Of a stretch of 64,000 nt of DNA, positions 46,571 to 54,280 are shown one piece after another. The notes below the pieces were generated by a model. The model was not told the origin of the DNA. It ran no database searches and saw nothing but the letters and a program-made list of their open reading frames with translations. The DNA lies in contig NZ_LMDP01000001.1 in assembly GCF_001425835.1 (NCBI RefSeq), positions 1,241,476 to 1,305,475 of the forward strand, read 5' to 3'. The translations under genes were made by a program, and so were the position numbers. Origin of the DNA: Afipia sp. Root123D2 (GTDB lineage: Bacteria; Pseudomonadota; Alphaproteobacteria; Rhizobiales; Xanthobacteraceae). The first letter of the stretch is position 1. Each line of letters begins with the position of its first letter.

Positions 46571-46873
46571 CTAAGCGGATTCAAGGAATCCGCTCAACGT
46601 CCTGACAAACTCTTCCGCGGTGTCCGGGTAGTAGCCCCGTCCCACCCGCGAAATCATCTGATCGAACGTGGCGTTGAATTTTTCATCGTTCGCCTGCGCC
46701 AGGCACTCGGCATGTTCAAGCAACGGCAGCGGGATCGCAGCAATTGTTTCGCTGAGCTTTTCGAAGCGGTGCACGGCTGCGGACTCTTCATCGGTAAGTT
46801 CGCGAAATTCTGATCCTTCCAGAAACCAGTACGACGCCCATTGAAAGCGTTCGCTGAGAATATCCGACAGCAT
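46571..46873 (-). CDS. Hypothetical protein, paralogue of 49010-49285
   Basis: A 100-residue acidic helical protein (MLSDILSERFQWASYWFLEG). Its C-terminal part VGRGYYPDTAEEFVRTLSGF is like VGRSWLPESATDYVKEFISR in the protein at 49010. The ATG at 46873 follows GAGGA at good spacing; an ATG five codons earlier is possible. Diverges from the next gene. No family recognised. Confidence 0.5.
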   Translation of the reverse strand: MLSDILSERFQWASYWFLEGSEFRELTDEESAAVHRFEKLSETIAAIPLPLLEHAECLAQANDEKFNATFDQMISRVGRGYYPDTAEEFVRTLSGFLESA

Positions 46874-46923
46874 GGCACGGTTCCTCATTGACCAAGCTTG
46901 GCCGATGTTCTTATTTTGTTCTC

Positions 46924-47484
46924 ATGCTGTCAAGAGAGCCAAAACGCCGTTTCCCACCACCTTGGCGGGTGGAAGTCACCCAGCACGGCTATCTGGTGAA
47001 GGATTCCAACGGCGTGACCCTCGCCAGCGTCTATTGCCGGGACGACCTACAGCATTGGAGTTTCGGCCAAGGTCACCTGACCAGCGATGAAGCCCGCCGG
47101 ATCGCTGGCACCATCGCGCGCATCCCTGAGCTTCTAAACAAAAATCCGGCCTTCACTGAGCGCGGCCCCGTGGTGCAGCACCGTCGATACTGGAAGCCAA
47201 CCCATCCCTATCACGTCGCGCTTGAGGACTTCTTTGCGCGCGAGCGCTATGACGACATAAGCGAATGTTGCCGGTTCAACGATGTGCCGTTCGATGCTAC
47301 CGGCGAAGTGTTCGAGCAAGAGGGCAAACGCTGGTGCACCTATCACTTCATCCGGCAGTTCGACGCGATCAGATTCTGGGACAAGTTCAACGGCCGCTGG
47401 ATGCTCGGCGATGAATTCATTTATCCCGAGCGGCCGAAACATTTGATTGTAATGAAGTCGGTGCGAGGGAAAGGGGCGGTTTAG
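46924..47484 (+). CDS. Hypothetical protein with a rhizobial N-terminal domain
   Basis: A 186-residue protein. Residues 1-70 (SREPKRRFPPPWRVEVTQHG, then HLTSDEARRIAGTIARIPEL) match a pattern familiar as a stand-alone small protein in Bradyrhizobium. The rest (RYWKPTHPYHVALEDFFARE, RFWDKFNGRWMLGDEFIY) is unfamiliar, so it looks like a two-domain fusion. The ATG at 46924 is chosen from the family N-terminus; a TTG 12 codons upstream is in frame. Function unknown. Confidence 0.55.
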   Translation: MLSREPKRRFPPPWRVEVTQHGYLVKDSNGVTLASVYCRDDLQHWSFGQGHLTSDEARRIAGTIARIPELLNKNPAFTERGPVVQHRRYWKPTHPYHVALEDFFARERYDDISECCRFNDVPFDATGEVFEQEGKRWCTYHFIRQFDAIRFWDKFNGRWMLGDEFIYPERPKHLIVMKSVRGKGAV

Positions 47485-47573
47485 CCGTCGAGGCGGAAAC
47501 CTGGCAGTATCGCCGGGATTTGCCCGAACCAAGCGCAACAAGACTTGGAATTATCGGTACCACTCGGTTTTGT

Positions 47574-47978
47574 TCAGAACATTCTTTTTGCTGGCGCGCA
47601 CTTTCCCGACATCCAGGCCATGAATTGTGCACCTTTTCCGACCCCTAACTTCTTTCGGTCGGCGGTACTCATCACATTCATCCACAGACTACCGGATATG
47701 CGGTCGAGGCCGCCCTGCGTCGAGACGTCTGCCCGTTCGTTTCCAAAGCTGACACTCGATTCATCAACGCGAGTTATTGGCAGCGCTGGATATAGCGGGG
47801 GCTTAAACGACCCAGCATCGAAATCTACAATTGCGGTCTCGCTCTCAATCTTTTGCGATCCCTGTTTTGCAAAGGTCAGACTGCCAGTGCAGATCAAGGT
47901 AATGGGGGAAGCGCTCGCCACTGTTGAAAACAGGGCGAGGCCTAATCCTAATCCCATTACTGCCTTCATTCCTTTCAT
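47574..47978 (-). CDS. Small secreted protein
   Basis: A 134-residue protein with a signal peptide (MKGMKAVMGLGLGLALFSTV, cleavage near ASA-SPITL) and two Cys in the mature part (ICTGSLTF and SGKCAPAK) that could form a disulfide. The ATG overlaps the stop of the ribbon-helix-helix gene by four bases (ATGA), so the two are translationally coupled. Periplasmic, function unknown. Confidence 0.6.
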   Translation of the reverse strand: MKGMKAVMGLGLGLALFSTVASASPITLICTGSLTFAKQGSQKIESETAIVDFDAGSFKPPLYPALPITRVDESSVSFGNERADVSTQGGLDRISGSLWMNVMSTADRKKLGVGKGAQFMAWMSGKCAPAKRMF

Positions 47979-48181
47979 GCGCTTCCCTTAGTCCTCCCCC
48001 TCAGCCCCAACTCAACCAGCCTTCTTATTGCCTCCGGCCTGCCGGGGAGGTCTTCCTGTTGGCGGCGCCAGTCGTCTATCTCGGAAACCGCGTCCATAGG
48101 CAAGCGCACGTTGACCGCGATGGAGTCCACTGGCGGGCGTCCCTTTTTGCGTTTTTTAGCGCTATCTATTATTGACTTCAT
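47975..48181 (-). CDS. Ribbon-helix-helix DNA-binding protein
   Basis: A 68-residue protein: basic start MKSIIDSAKKRKKGRPPVDS, strand AVNVRLP, then helices VSEIDDWRRQQ and RPEAIRRLVELGL. This is the CopG/Arc-type pattern, so a dimeric repressor is likely. It overlaps the following secreted-protein gene, and may regulate its own operon. The partner has a signal peptide, which argues against a classical toxin-antitoxin pair. Confidence 0.6.
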   Translation of the reverse strand: MKSIIDSAKKRKKGRPPVDSIAVNVRLPMDAVSEIDDWRRQQEDLPGRPEAIRRLVELGLRGRTKGSA

Positions 48182-48270
48182 GGTTTGATGATGTCATAAA
48201 TTGGCGAGCCGGGCAAGCGCTGGAACGCCTGCACCGGCTCTAACCTCGACGCGAAAGGATCTTCTGCGCC

Positions 48271-48753
48271 ATGGCTATCCGCAAAACTACACCGAAAGTT
48301 GCCCCCCAAACAGAACCGCGCAAAGTTATCCCGGAGTCGCTTAGTTCGGCGATGCTCTCGCTTTTTCGTTGTCTCTGGGCGTCGTTCGAAGACAAACAGA
48401 ACAACGGCAAATCCGACGATTATGCGGAATTCGATGCCGCCTACGCCACTATGCGCAACATGTCATACGTGCGTCCGATAACTGCGGTTGATGCGCTTGC
48501 GCAGGTCGTCTTCCTCTATGACGAGGCCGGTGATGTCGACCAAGCCCATATGTGGGACGAGAAGCGTTGCAAAGAATGGTCGAATCGAATGGCGCGCCGC
48601 GCAGCAGGCTTGGCCCTCTGGATCGAGCGCAGCCACGGGATTGACCGGCGAGACCACGGCCTTGCGGACTTCTGTAACGATCAACTGGCCTCGCGGTACT
48701 TTCCGCACCAACCTGCCGAGGCATGGCATAGGGCCGGCGCGCCTGCGGTATAA
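48271..48753 (+). CDS. Hypothetical protein
   Basis: A 160-residue soluble protein (MAIRKTTPKVAPQTEPRKVI, ending HRAGAPAV) with a flexible N-terminus and a helical core (AVDALAQVVFLYDEAGDVDQ, WSNRMARRAAGLALWIERSH). AAAGGA lies upstream of the ATG at long spacing. No family recognised. The 256 bp that follow hold only a short GC hairpin. Confidence 0.5.
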   Translation: MAIRKTTPKVAPQTEPRKVIPESLSSAMLSLFRCLWASFEDKQNNGKSDDYAEFDAAYATMRNMSYVRPITAVDALAQVVFLYDEAGDVDQAHMWDEKRCKEWSNRMARRAAGLALWIERSHGIDRRDHGLADFCNDQLASRYFPHQPAEAWHRAGAPAV

Positions 48754-48937
48754 TTCTATGGCTCATGGGCGAGTCGTAAAAAAGTTGCAGCCCACCCCTT
48801 GCGCCGCTCGGATCGTCCACCCATTTCTCCGAGCGGCGCGCCATTCTGGGCGGCTTGTGCGTCAGCGAAAGCTGGCGAGGTAAAGCTCTTCAACTGCTAT
48901 CCGGGGCGCGCTGACACCCCGAAAAAATCAAACTGAC

Positions 48938-48952
48938 GCCCCTTCGCGGGGC
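48938..48952 (+). other. Short GC hairpin before the xis-int segment
   Basis: GCCCCTTCGCGGGGC: a 5-bp stem with a TTCGC loop in the gap 48754-49009. No T run, so it is only a possible terminator or RNA structure. Confidence 0.3.
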
Positions 48953-49009
48953 AACGAAGACGCTTGCGCCAATGGTGGCGCGGCGAGCGGGATTTTATGG
49001 GGATAAACC

Positions 49010-49285
49010 GTGTCAAATGACCTACTGAAGCTTCAATTCCAGGGTGCATCTGAATTTGCTCAATCGAAGGGGGACCAACCTCGCGCCGAGATTTTCACTC
49101 GGTTGGCCGAAACCGTGGACTCGATCGAACCCAGTGTACTCGACGCTTATTACGATCTCTTTGCTGACCTTCAGGATCAAGAAGCCGACAATGATATAAT
49201 GGCCGGTGTAGGCCGTTCTTGGCTTCCGGAATCCGCCACCGATTATGTCAAAGAATTTATCTCTCGTAGGACAGGTGGTGCTTAA
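49010..49285 (+). CDS. Hypothetical protein, paralogue of 46571-46873
   Basis: A 91-residue acidic helical protein starting at a GTG with GGGGA upstream (MSNDLLKLQFQGASEFAQSK). Its C-terminal half shares the VGR-aromatic-x-P-x-(S/T)-A pattern with the protein encoded at 46571-46873. It lies 14 bp before the xis gene and may be part of the integration operon. Function unknown. Confidence 0.5.
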   Translation: MSNDLLKLQFQGASEFAQSKGDQPRAEIFTRLAETVDSIEPSVLDAYYDLFADLQDQEADNDIMAGVGRSWLPESATDYVKEFISRRTGGA

Positions 49286-49299
49286 CGCTCATCCTGAAC

Positions 49300-49644
49300 A
49301 TGACTCCTAGTCACGCTAACGATAATAGCCGCTTGCTCACACCCGAGCAGGCGGCTGTGAGACTCAATATCACTGAAGACCAACTCGCCGCGCTCACTCA
49401 CGACGGCGAAATTGCTTACATCAACGTCGGGCGCGGAAAGAAGCGGCCACGAAGGCGATACGCAGAGCAAGACATCCAAGAGTTTCTTGAGCGCCGCCGC
49501 AGGAGGGAAGTGCCGTGTCAGTCTATCGTGACAAGCGTTCGCCATACTACCAATACGATTTCCAGCACCAAGGTCATCGGTTTCATGGCAGCACGAAATG
49601 CACGACTCGACGAGACGCGGAAAGGTTCGAGGCTGCAGAGCTAG
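49300..49644 (+). CDS. xis: Excisionase-type helix-turn-helix protein
   Basis: A 114-residue protein. Residues about 12-70 form the MerR/excisionase-like domain: RLLTPEQAAVRLNITEDQLA is the helix-turn-helix, followed by a small wing (AYINVGRGKKRPRRRYAEQD) and IQEFLERRRRRE. The last 45 residues run over the integrase start in another frame and may carry little function. The overlap with int by 130 bp couples the two genes. It probably binds near the attachment site to steer excision, a role inferred from family and position. Confidence 0.65.
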   Translation: MTPSHANDNSRLLTPEQAAVRLNITEDQLAALTHDGEIAYINVGRGKKRPRRRYAEQDIQEFLERRRRREVPCQSIVTSVRHTTNTISSTKVIGFMAARNARLDETRKGSRLQS

Positions 49645-50648
49645 AGAAAGCCAAGGCGCTAGTGAAGGCGACGCGGCGGTCCAAGGCGTCGCTGGCCATT
49701 GATGACGTTGCCGATCGCCTCTGGAATGATAGCGCGCAATACGACTCGGAGCCAAAGGCCACTGAGACCAATCTCGCGCGCCTGATCGAGTATTTTGGCA
49801 AGGCAAAGCCGCTGACTGAGATCGACCACAAGGCAGCCAAGGAATTGGTTGCATGGCGCCGCGGCCAGCGCGTCTCCCGCCGCGGCAAGCGGACCAAGGA
49901 AGAGGAACAGGCCTTACCGTTGATATCTAACGCCACGGTCAATCGGTCGGCGACAAAGGTGCTGCAACGGCTATTCACCTTCGCTAGGTCCGAGGGCGCC
50001 GTGTTCGACAGTGAGCCTAAATGGGAAGATTTATTGCTCTCTGAGCCATTGGAACGCGTCCGCGAATTGAAGATCGAGGAGGCCAACGCATTCGACAGCG
50101 TAATGCGTGTGGACTACGCGCCGTTTTTTGATTTCGTTCGCGCCAGCGGTATGCGGCTGAACGAGTGCGTGACACTGCGATGGTCCGAGGTGGATTTCGG
50201 CGCCCGACAGATTGTACGGACCGGCAAAGGCGACCAGCGCGTGGTTTTCCCCATCACACCAGCGGTTCGCGAGATCCTCTTTCCATTGCAGGGCCAGCAT
50301 CCCGAGTTCGTATTCACCTACGTGGCTGTCTACGGCAACAAGCGCTTAGGCCGGGTGAGGGGCCAGCGATACCCTCTGACCTATGCGGGCGCTAAGACGG
50401 CTTGGCAGCGCCTCCGCACCATCTCTGGCGTGGCTGACTTCCGTTTCCACGACTTCCGGCACGACTTTGGAACGAAGCTTCTGCGGGACAGCGGCAATCT
50501 GAAACTGGTCCAGAAGGCGCTCAATCACCGGGACATCAAGAGTACGCTGCGCTATGCGCATGTGCTCGACGAAGATGTTGCCGTGGCCGTTGAACGGCTC
50601 GCGGAATCCCGGAAAAAATCCCGGAGTAAGTTACGGGACGCCAGTTAA
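49515..50648 (+). CDS. int: Tyrosine-type site-specific integrase
   Basis: A 377-residue phage-type integrase. It has an N-terminal arm-binding domain (MSVYRDKRSPYYQYDFQHQG), a core-binding domain and a catalytic domain with all expected residues: Arg214 (SGMRLNE), Lys238 (RTGKGDQR), His312 and Arg315 (FHDFRHDFG), His338 (NHRDIK) and Tyr347 (STLRYAHV). The GTG at 49515 has an ideal AGGAGGGA before it, inside xis. The gene ends 40 bp from the right attachment core, facing comEC. It is intact, so the element may still be mobile. Confidence 0.95.
   Translation: MSVYRDKRSPYYQYDFQHQGHRFHGSTKCTTRRDAERFEAAELEKAKALVKATRRSKASLAIDDVADRLWNDSAQYDSEPKATETNLARLIEYFGKAKPLTEIDHKAAKELVAWRRGQRVSRRGKRTKEEEQALPLISNATVNRSATKVLQRLFTFARSEGAVFDSEPKWEDLLLSEPLERVRELKIEEANAFDSVMRVDYAPFFDFVRASGMRLNECVTLRWSEVDFGARQIVRTGKGDQRVVFPITPAVREILFPLQGQHPEFVFTYVAVYGNKRLGRVRGQRYPLTYAGAKTAWQRLRTISGVADFRFHDFRHDFGTKLLRDSGNLKLVQKALNHRDIKSTLRYAHVLDEDVAVAVERLAESRKKSRSKLRDAS
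50607..50625 (+). other. Candidate integrase arm-type site, right end
   Basis: TCCCGGAAAAAATCCCGGA inside the last codons of int: two TCCCGGA motifs 12 bp apart, matching the left-end site at 32322-32340 in 17 of 19 positions. It ends 63 bp before the right attachment core. Confidence 0.55.
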
Positions 50649-50688
50649 AACGATGAATTCACAAGTAATCCAGGAACTAGCGTCTAAC

Positions 50689-50696
50689 CTTCCAGA
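50689..50696 (+). other. Right attachment core (CTTCCAGA)
   Basis: Exact repeat of 32172-32179. The bases just left (CTAAC) belong to the element and those to the right (TGTCGTTCGCGG) to comEC. Confidence 0.88.
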
Positions 50697-51781
50697 TGTC
50701 GTTCGCGGCGACGCTGGGCCTCGTTGCGCTGGTGCAGATCGGGATGCCGAAGCTGTTCGCCACGCCGGATAATTCGCAGGTGGCGCGCGCCGCGCTGTGG
50801 GGCGGGCGCGAGATCGCGACGCTGGCGCTGGCGTCATTCGTCGTCGGTCTCGCCACCACGCCTTACGCCGCGTTTCACTTCCACCGCATCACGCCCTATG
50901 GCGTGCTCGCCAATCTCGCGGCAATGCCGGTGGTGTCGGTGCTGGTGATGCCGGCGGGGCTGCTCGGCATCGCGGCGATCCCGTTCGGCCTCGACAGCAT
51001 TTTCTGGCGGCTGATGGATGTCGGCATCGAATGGATGATCGTGGTGACGCAGTGGGTCGCGGCGCTGCCGGGCGCGCTCGGGCGGATGGCGGCGTTCGGC
51101 ACCGGGCCGTTGCTGCTGATGGCGGCGGGCATTGTCGCCCTCGGCCTGCTGAGCTCAAGGCTGCGCTGGTGCGGGGCGGCGGCAATCGCGCTCGCGACGT
51201 TCTGGGCGGTGACGGCGCCGCAGCCGGATATCCTGATCGCGGGCGATGGCCGCCATGTCGCGGTGCGCGGCGGCGACGGGCGGCTGCATGTCATGAGCGC
51301 GGGCAGGGATGCGTTCCTGCTGCGCGAATGGCTGTCAGCCGACGCCGATCCGCGCGGGGCGGCCGACACCAGCCTGAACGATGGCGTGTCGTGTGACCAG
51401 TCCGGCTGCGTGGTGCGGGCGGCGGACGGACGCCTCGTTGCGATGTCGCTCAAGCCCGAGTCGCTCGCCGACGACTGCGCGCGGGCGACGATTGTCGTCA
51501 CGTCTTATCCGCCGCCGGTGGATTGCGCGGCGCGGGTATTCGATCGCGATGCATTGCACAGATCGGGAACAGTGACGCTGCGCCGGATCGGCAGCGGTGC
51601 GGAGGCGGACTACGCCGTCAGCGCGATCCATCCGCGCGGCGTCGATCGGCCATGGTCGCCGGCGATTGCGGAAGCGAAGGATTCCTCCGCGCGATCCGCA
51701 CGGACAGGTCTGTCGAAGCGCACACCACAGCGGCCGGTCGATGCGACCCCGGCGGAAAGCGATCTGCAGGCGGAAGATTAA
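50696..51781 (+). pseudogene. comEC: comEC, 3' part, separated by the element
   Basis: The remaining 361 codons of comEC begin exactly at the junction with MSFAATLGLVALVQIGMPKL. They include the rest of the competence membrane domain (TLALASFVVGLATTPYAAFH, NLAAMPVVSVLVMPAGLLGI). The C-terminal soluble domain (PQPDILIAGDGRHVAVRGGD) has no HxHxDH metal site. An ATG happens to lie at the junction but has no ribosome binding site, so a separate fragment is unlikely to be made in quantity. The reading frame is otherwise undamaged, which points to recent insertion or continued use after excision. Confidence 0.9.
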
Positions 51782-51809
51782 GCGGCGTTCTCGTTGTCAT
51801 GGCCGGGCT

Positions 51810-51848
51810 TAGCCGTTCGAAGAACGGCGTCGCTTCCGCTCGCCTATG
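51810..51848 (+). repeat. 39-bp exact repeat downstream of comEC
   Basis: Identical to 30685-30723 and in the same orientation, 29 bp after the comEC stop. It contains the hairpin GCCGTTCGAAGAACGGC. Confidence 0.85.
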
Positions 51849-51881
51849 CCCCTGCCATCTCGATCAGGGATGCACTGTGCA

Positions 51882-51913
51882 GCGGGATCACCGGGACAAG
51901 CCCGGTGATGACA
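51882..51913 (+). repeat. 32-bp palindromic intergenic repeat, copy 3
   Basis: GCGGGATCACCGGGACAAGC continues with CCGGTGATGACA; related to 25539-25570 and 30764-30795. It lies between the convergent comEC and lexA genes, where the hairpin may help end transcription. Confidence 0.65.
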
Positions 51914-51966
51914 TCAAAGTGCGGGGCGATATCGCATCCGAATGGCGAACTCGCTAAATGCGGCCC

Positions 51967-52677
51967 TCAATACTTCCGGTACAGCCCGATCAGCTTGCCC
52001 TGGATGCGGACGCGGTTGGGCGGCAGGATGCGGACTTCATAGGCGGTGTTGGCGGGTTCGAGCGCGATCGACGCGCCACGGCGGCGGAAGCGTTTCAGCG
52101 TCGCTTCTTCCTCGTCGATCAGAGCGACCACGATATCGCCGGTGTCGGCAGAGTCGTTCTTCTGGATCAGCGCCATGTCGCCGTCGTGGATGCCGGCCTC
52201 GATCATCGAATCGCCGCGCACTTCCAGCGCGTAATGTTCACCGGCACCGAGCATGTCCGGCGGCACGCTGATGGTGTGGCTGCGGGTCTGCAACGCTTCG
52301 ATCGGCGTACCGGCGGCGATCCGGCCCATCACCGGCACCGAGACCGGGCGGTTGCCGTCGTCCTCGGAGTTCTGGGTGGTGTTGCCGCGCACCTTGCCGA
52401 GATTGCCTTCGATGACGCTCGGGGTGAACCCGCGACGGCCGTTGCCGCCACCGCTGTGGCCGAGTTCAGGGAGCTTGATGACTTCGATGGCGCGCGCCCG
52501 GTTGGCGAGGCGGCGGATGAACCCGCGCTCCTCAAGAGCCGTGATCAGGCGGTGGATGCCCGACTTGGAGCGCAAATCGAGCGCGTCTTTCATTTCGTCG
52601 AAGGAGGGCGGGACACCGGCTTCCTTGAGCCGCTCGTTGATGAAACGCAGGAGTTCGTATTGTTTGCGTGTAAGCAT
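51967..52677 (-). CDS. lexA: LexA SOS repressor
   Basis: A 236-residue repressor. The N-terminal winged helix starts [20 protein letters not shown]. The self-cleavage site Ala-Gly is in [11 protein letters not shown]. The catalytic Ser is in [15 protein letters not shown] and the catalytic Lys in [14 protein letters not shown] Gly-rich linker separates the domains, as in other rhizobial LexA proteins. The start at 52677 gives the family N-terminus; an upstream in-frame ATG would add 16 residues. A double LexA box lies about 215 bp upstream, so it is probably self-regulated. Confidence 0.95.
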   Translation of the reverse strand: MLTRKQYELLRFINERLKEAGVPPSFDEMKDALDLRSKSGIHRLITALEERGFIRRLANRARAIEVIKLPELGHSGGGNGRRGFTPSVIEGNLGKVRGNTTQNSEDDGNRPVSVPVMGRIAAGTPIEALQTRSHTISVPPDMLGAGEHYALEVRGDSMIEAGIHDGDMALIQKNDSADTGDIVVALIDEEEATLKRFRRRGASIALEPANTAYEVRILPPNRVRIQGKLIGLYRKY

Positions 52678-52891
52678 CTGAGCAGTCCCCAATTCGGCCG
52701 GCAGTCCTTGCCCGGCCATCGCCAAGTTGTGTGCCTCAAGACCTGTCCGTCCGGGCCCGCCTATCCGGTGCGCCGCACCAGCCCGGCCCGATCAGCCCGG
52801 TTCTTGCGACCTCTGTCCGGAAAGCGATTCGCCGGTCTGGTCCGCCGAGACGGTCCCGTTATGTGCGAGTCACTCGAAACAAATCATGAAC

Positions 52892-52917
52892 GAACACTAT
52901 ATGTTCCATATGTGTTC
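52892..52917 (-). promoter_or_regulatory. Double LexA operator upstream of lexA
   Basis: GAACACTATATGTTC at 52892-52906 and GTTCCATATGTGTTC at 52903-52917 share the central GTTC. The second is a perfect GTTC-N7-GTTC alphaproteobacterial box. The site lies between moeA and lexA, as expected for autoregulation of lexA, although 215 bp from the start codon implies a long leader. Confidence 0.75.
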
Positions 52918-52954
52918 CGCAACGGTTAATTTTGAGTGAACGAAGCAGGAAGGC

Positions 52955-54175
52955 TTAAGCCGGCAGCTTGAGAATGGCACAGGCCTCTCCGGCCTTAACT
53001 GCAGGGGCGTGCGGCGGGCGGACGATCAGGGCGCGGGCAGCCGACAGATTGACCAGCAGCGAGGAGTCCTGATGGCTCACGGTGGAGGCGACCACCTGGC
53101 CGTCGGCCCGCGTTTCGAGGCGCGCGCGCAGATAATCCTGGCGCTGATCGTTGGCGCGCAGGTCGTTGCCGAGAATGGCAGTTTCGGGAATGTGGGCCAC
53201 GCTGCTGCGCCCGGACAGCGCGCGGATCAGCGGCACCATGAACAGGAACGCGCAGATGTAGGACGAGGTCGGATTGCCGGGCAGGCCGATCACGCGCATC
53301 ACGCCTGACGGGCGATGGAGCCTTCCGTGCATCATCGGCTTGCCGGGGCGCAGCGCGACTTTCCAGAACGTCATCTCGACGCCTTCGGATTTGAGCGCGC
53401 GCTGCACCACGTCGTGATCGCCGACCGACGCGCCGCCGGTGGTGACGAGGATGTCGGCGCCGCTGTCGCGCCCGCGCCGGATCGCTTCGGCGGTCGCCTC
53501 GATCGTGTCGCCCGCGATGCCGAGATCGACGACCTCGGCGCCTTCGCTGCGCGCCAGCGCGCGGATCGCGAAGCCGTTGGAATAGACGATCTGGCCGGGG
53601 CCGGGGATCGTGCCGGGCATCACCAGTTCGTCGCCGGTGGCGAGCACCGCAACTTTCGGGCGGCGGTGAACCGGCAGGCGCGGATGGTTCATTCCGGCGG
53701 CGAGCGACAGGTCGCGGTCGGTCAGCCGCGTGCCTTGCCTGAGCAGCACGTCGCCTTCACGGAAATCGAGACCGGCGCCGCGGATATTGGCGGCGGGTTT
53801 CGCCGCCTCGGTGATGACGACGACGTCGCCGTCGCGCGTGGTGTCTTCCTGGATCACCACGGCGTCGGCGCCGTCGGGAACGACGCCGCCGGTGAAGATG
53901 CGCGCGGCCTGTCCCGCACTGAGCGGACCGCCGAGCGGGCGTCCCGCCGCGACCTCGCCGATCACCGTGAGCCGCGCATTGAGCACCGCGTCGGCGGCAC
54001 GCACCGCGTAGCCGTCCATCGCCGACATCGCGGCAGGCGGCTGGGTGCGCAGCGAGGCGACATCGCGCGCAAGCGTGCGATGAAACGCTTCATCCAGCGC
54101 GACAAGGTCTTCAGGCAACGCCTGAGCGTCTGACAGAATCGCGGCAAGCGCGTCGGCGACCGGCATCAGCGCCAT
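52955..54175 (-). CDS. moeA: Molybdopterin molybdotransferase MoeA
   Basis: A 406-residue gephyrin-type enzyme that inserts molybdenum into molybdopterin. Family motifs: SAMDGYAVRAAD near residue 50, IFTGGVVPDGADAVVIQED, VLATGDELVMPG near 178, then TTGGASVGDHDVVQ near 248 and GLPGNPTSSYI near 299. It lies between moaC and lexA on the same strand. Confidence 0.94.
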   Translation of the reverse strand: MALMPVADALAAILSDAQALPEDLVALDEAFHRTLARDVASLRTQPPAAMSAMDGYAVRAADAVLNARLTVIGEVAAGRPLGGPLSAGQAARIFTGGVVPDGADAVVIQEDTTRDGDVVVITEAAKPAANIRGAGLDFREGDVLLRQGTRLTDRDLSLAAGMNHPRLPVHRRPKVAVLATGDELVMPGTIPGPGQIVYSNGFAIRALARSEGAEVVDLGIAGDTIEATAEAIRRGRDSGADILVTTGGASVGDHDVVQRALKSEGVEMTFWKVALRPGKPMMHGRLHRPSGVMRVIGLPGNPTSSYICAFLFMVPLIRALSGRSSVAHIPETAILGNDLRANDQRQDYLRARLETRADGQVVASTVSHQDSSLLVNLSAARALIVRPPHAPAVKAGEACAILKLPA

Positions 54176-54280
54176 CGGGTTTCGCTCCAGTCAGGCCACG
54201 GTCCGAACGGTGTGCGCCGGTTCGGAGCGATCCTTCTTTAAAATGAAGCCAGCATCCGGCCCGACATATTCGGAGCCGTA

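Larger units (their letters stand above)
32172..50696 (+). mobile_element. 18.5 kb integrative element in comEC (prophage remnant or phage-satellite-like)
   Basis: Bounded by an 8-bp direct repeat and flanked by the two halves of comEC. Right end: xis and tyrosine integrase genes facing out to the junction. Phage functions: lambda-O-like replication protein, HK97-type capsid protein, P27-type small terminase, tail-fibre-like protein. Other genes: Ku, transglutaminase-like protein, secreted and membrane proteins, and small unknowns. No portal, large terminase, protease, tail tube, tape measure or lysis gene is visible. By eye the middle (about 44.0-46.5 kb) is richer in A+T than the flanks. 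Confidence 0.88.

Noticed and set aside
47574-48181. Ribbon-helix-helix gene plus neighbour as a toxin-antitoxin pair.
   Set aside because: The neighbour has a clear signal peptide and mature Cys residues, which does not fit a cytoplasmic toxin.
32172-50696. Classification of the element as a PICI, P4-like or other named satellite type.
   Set aside because: It has a satellite-like gene set, but not the diagnostic order or regulators of those groups; only the looser description is supported.
50696-51781. The 3' comEC part as an independent gene starting at the junction ATG.
   Set aside because: The ATG is an internal Met codon of ComEC, and no ribosome binding site lies in the element sequence before it.
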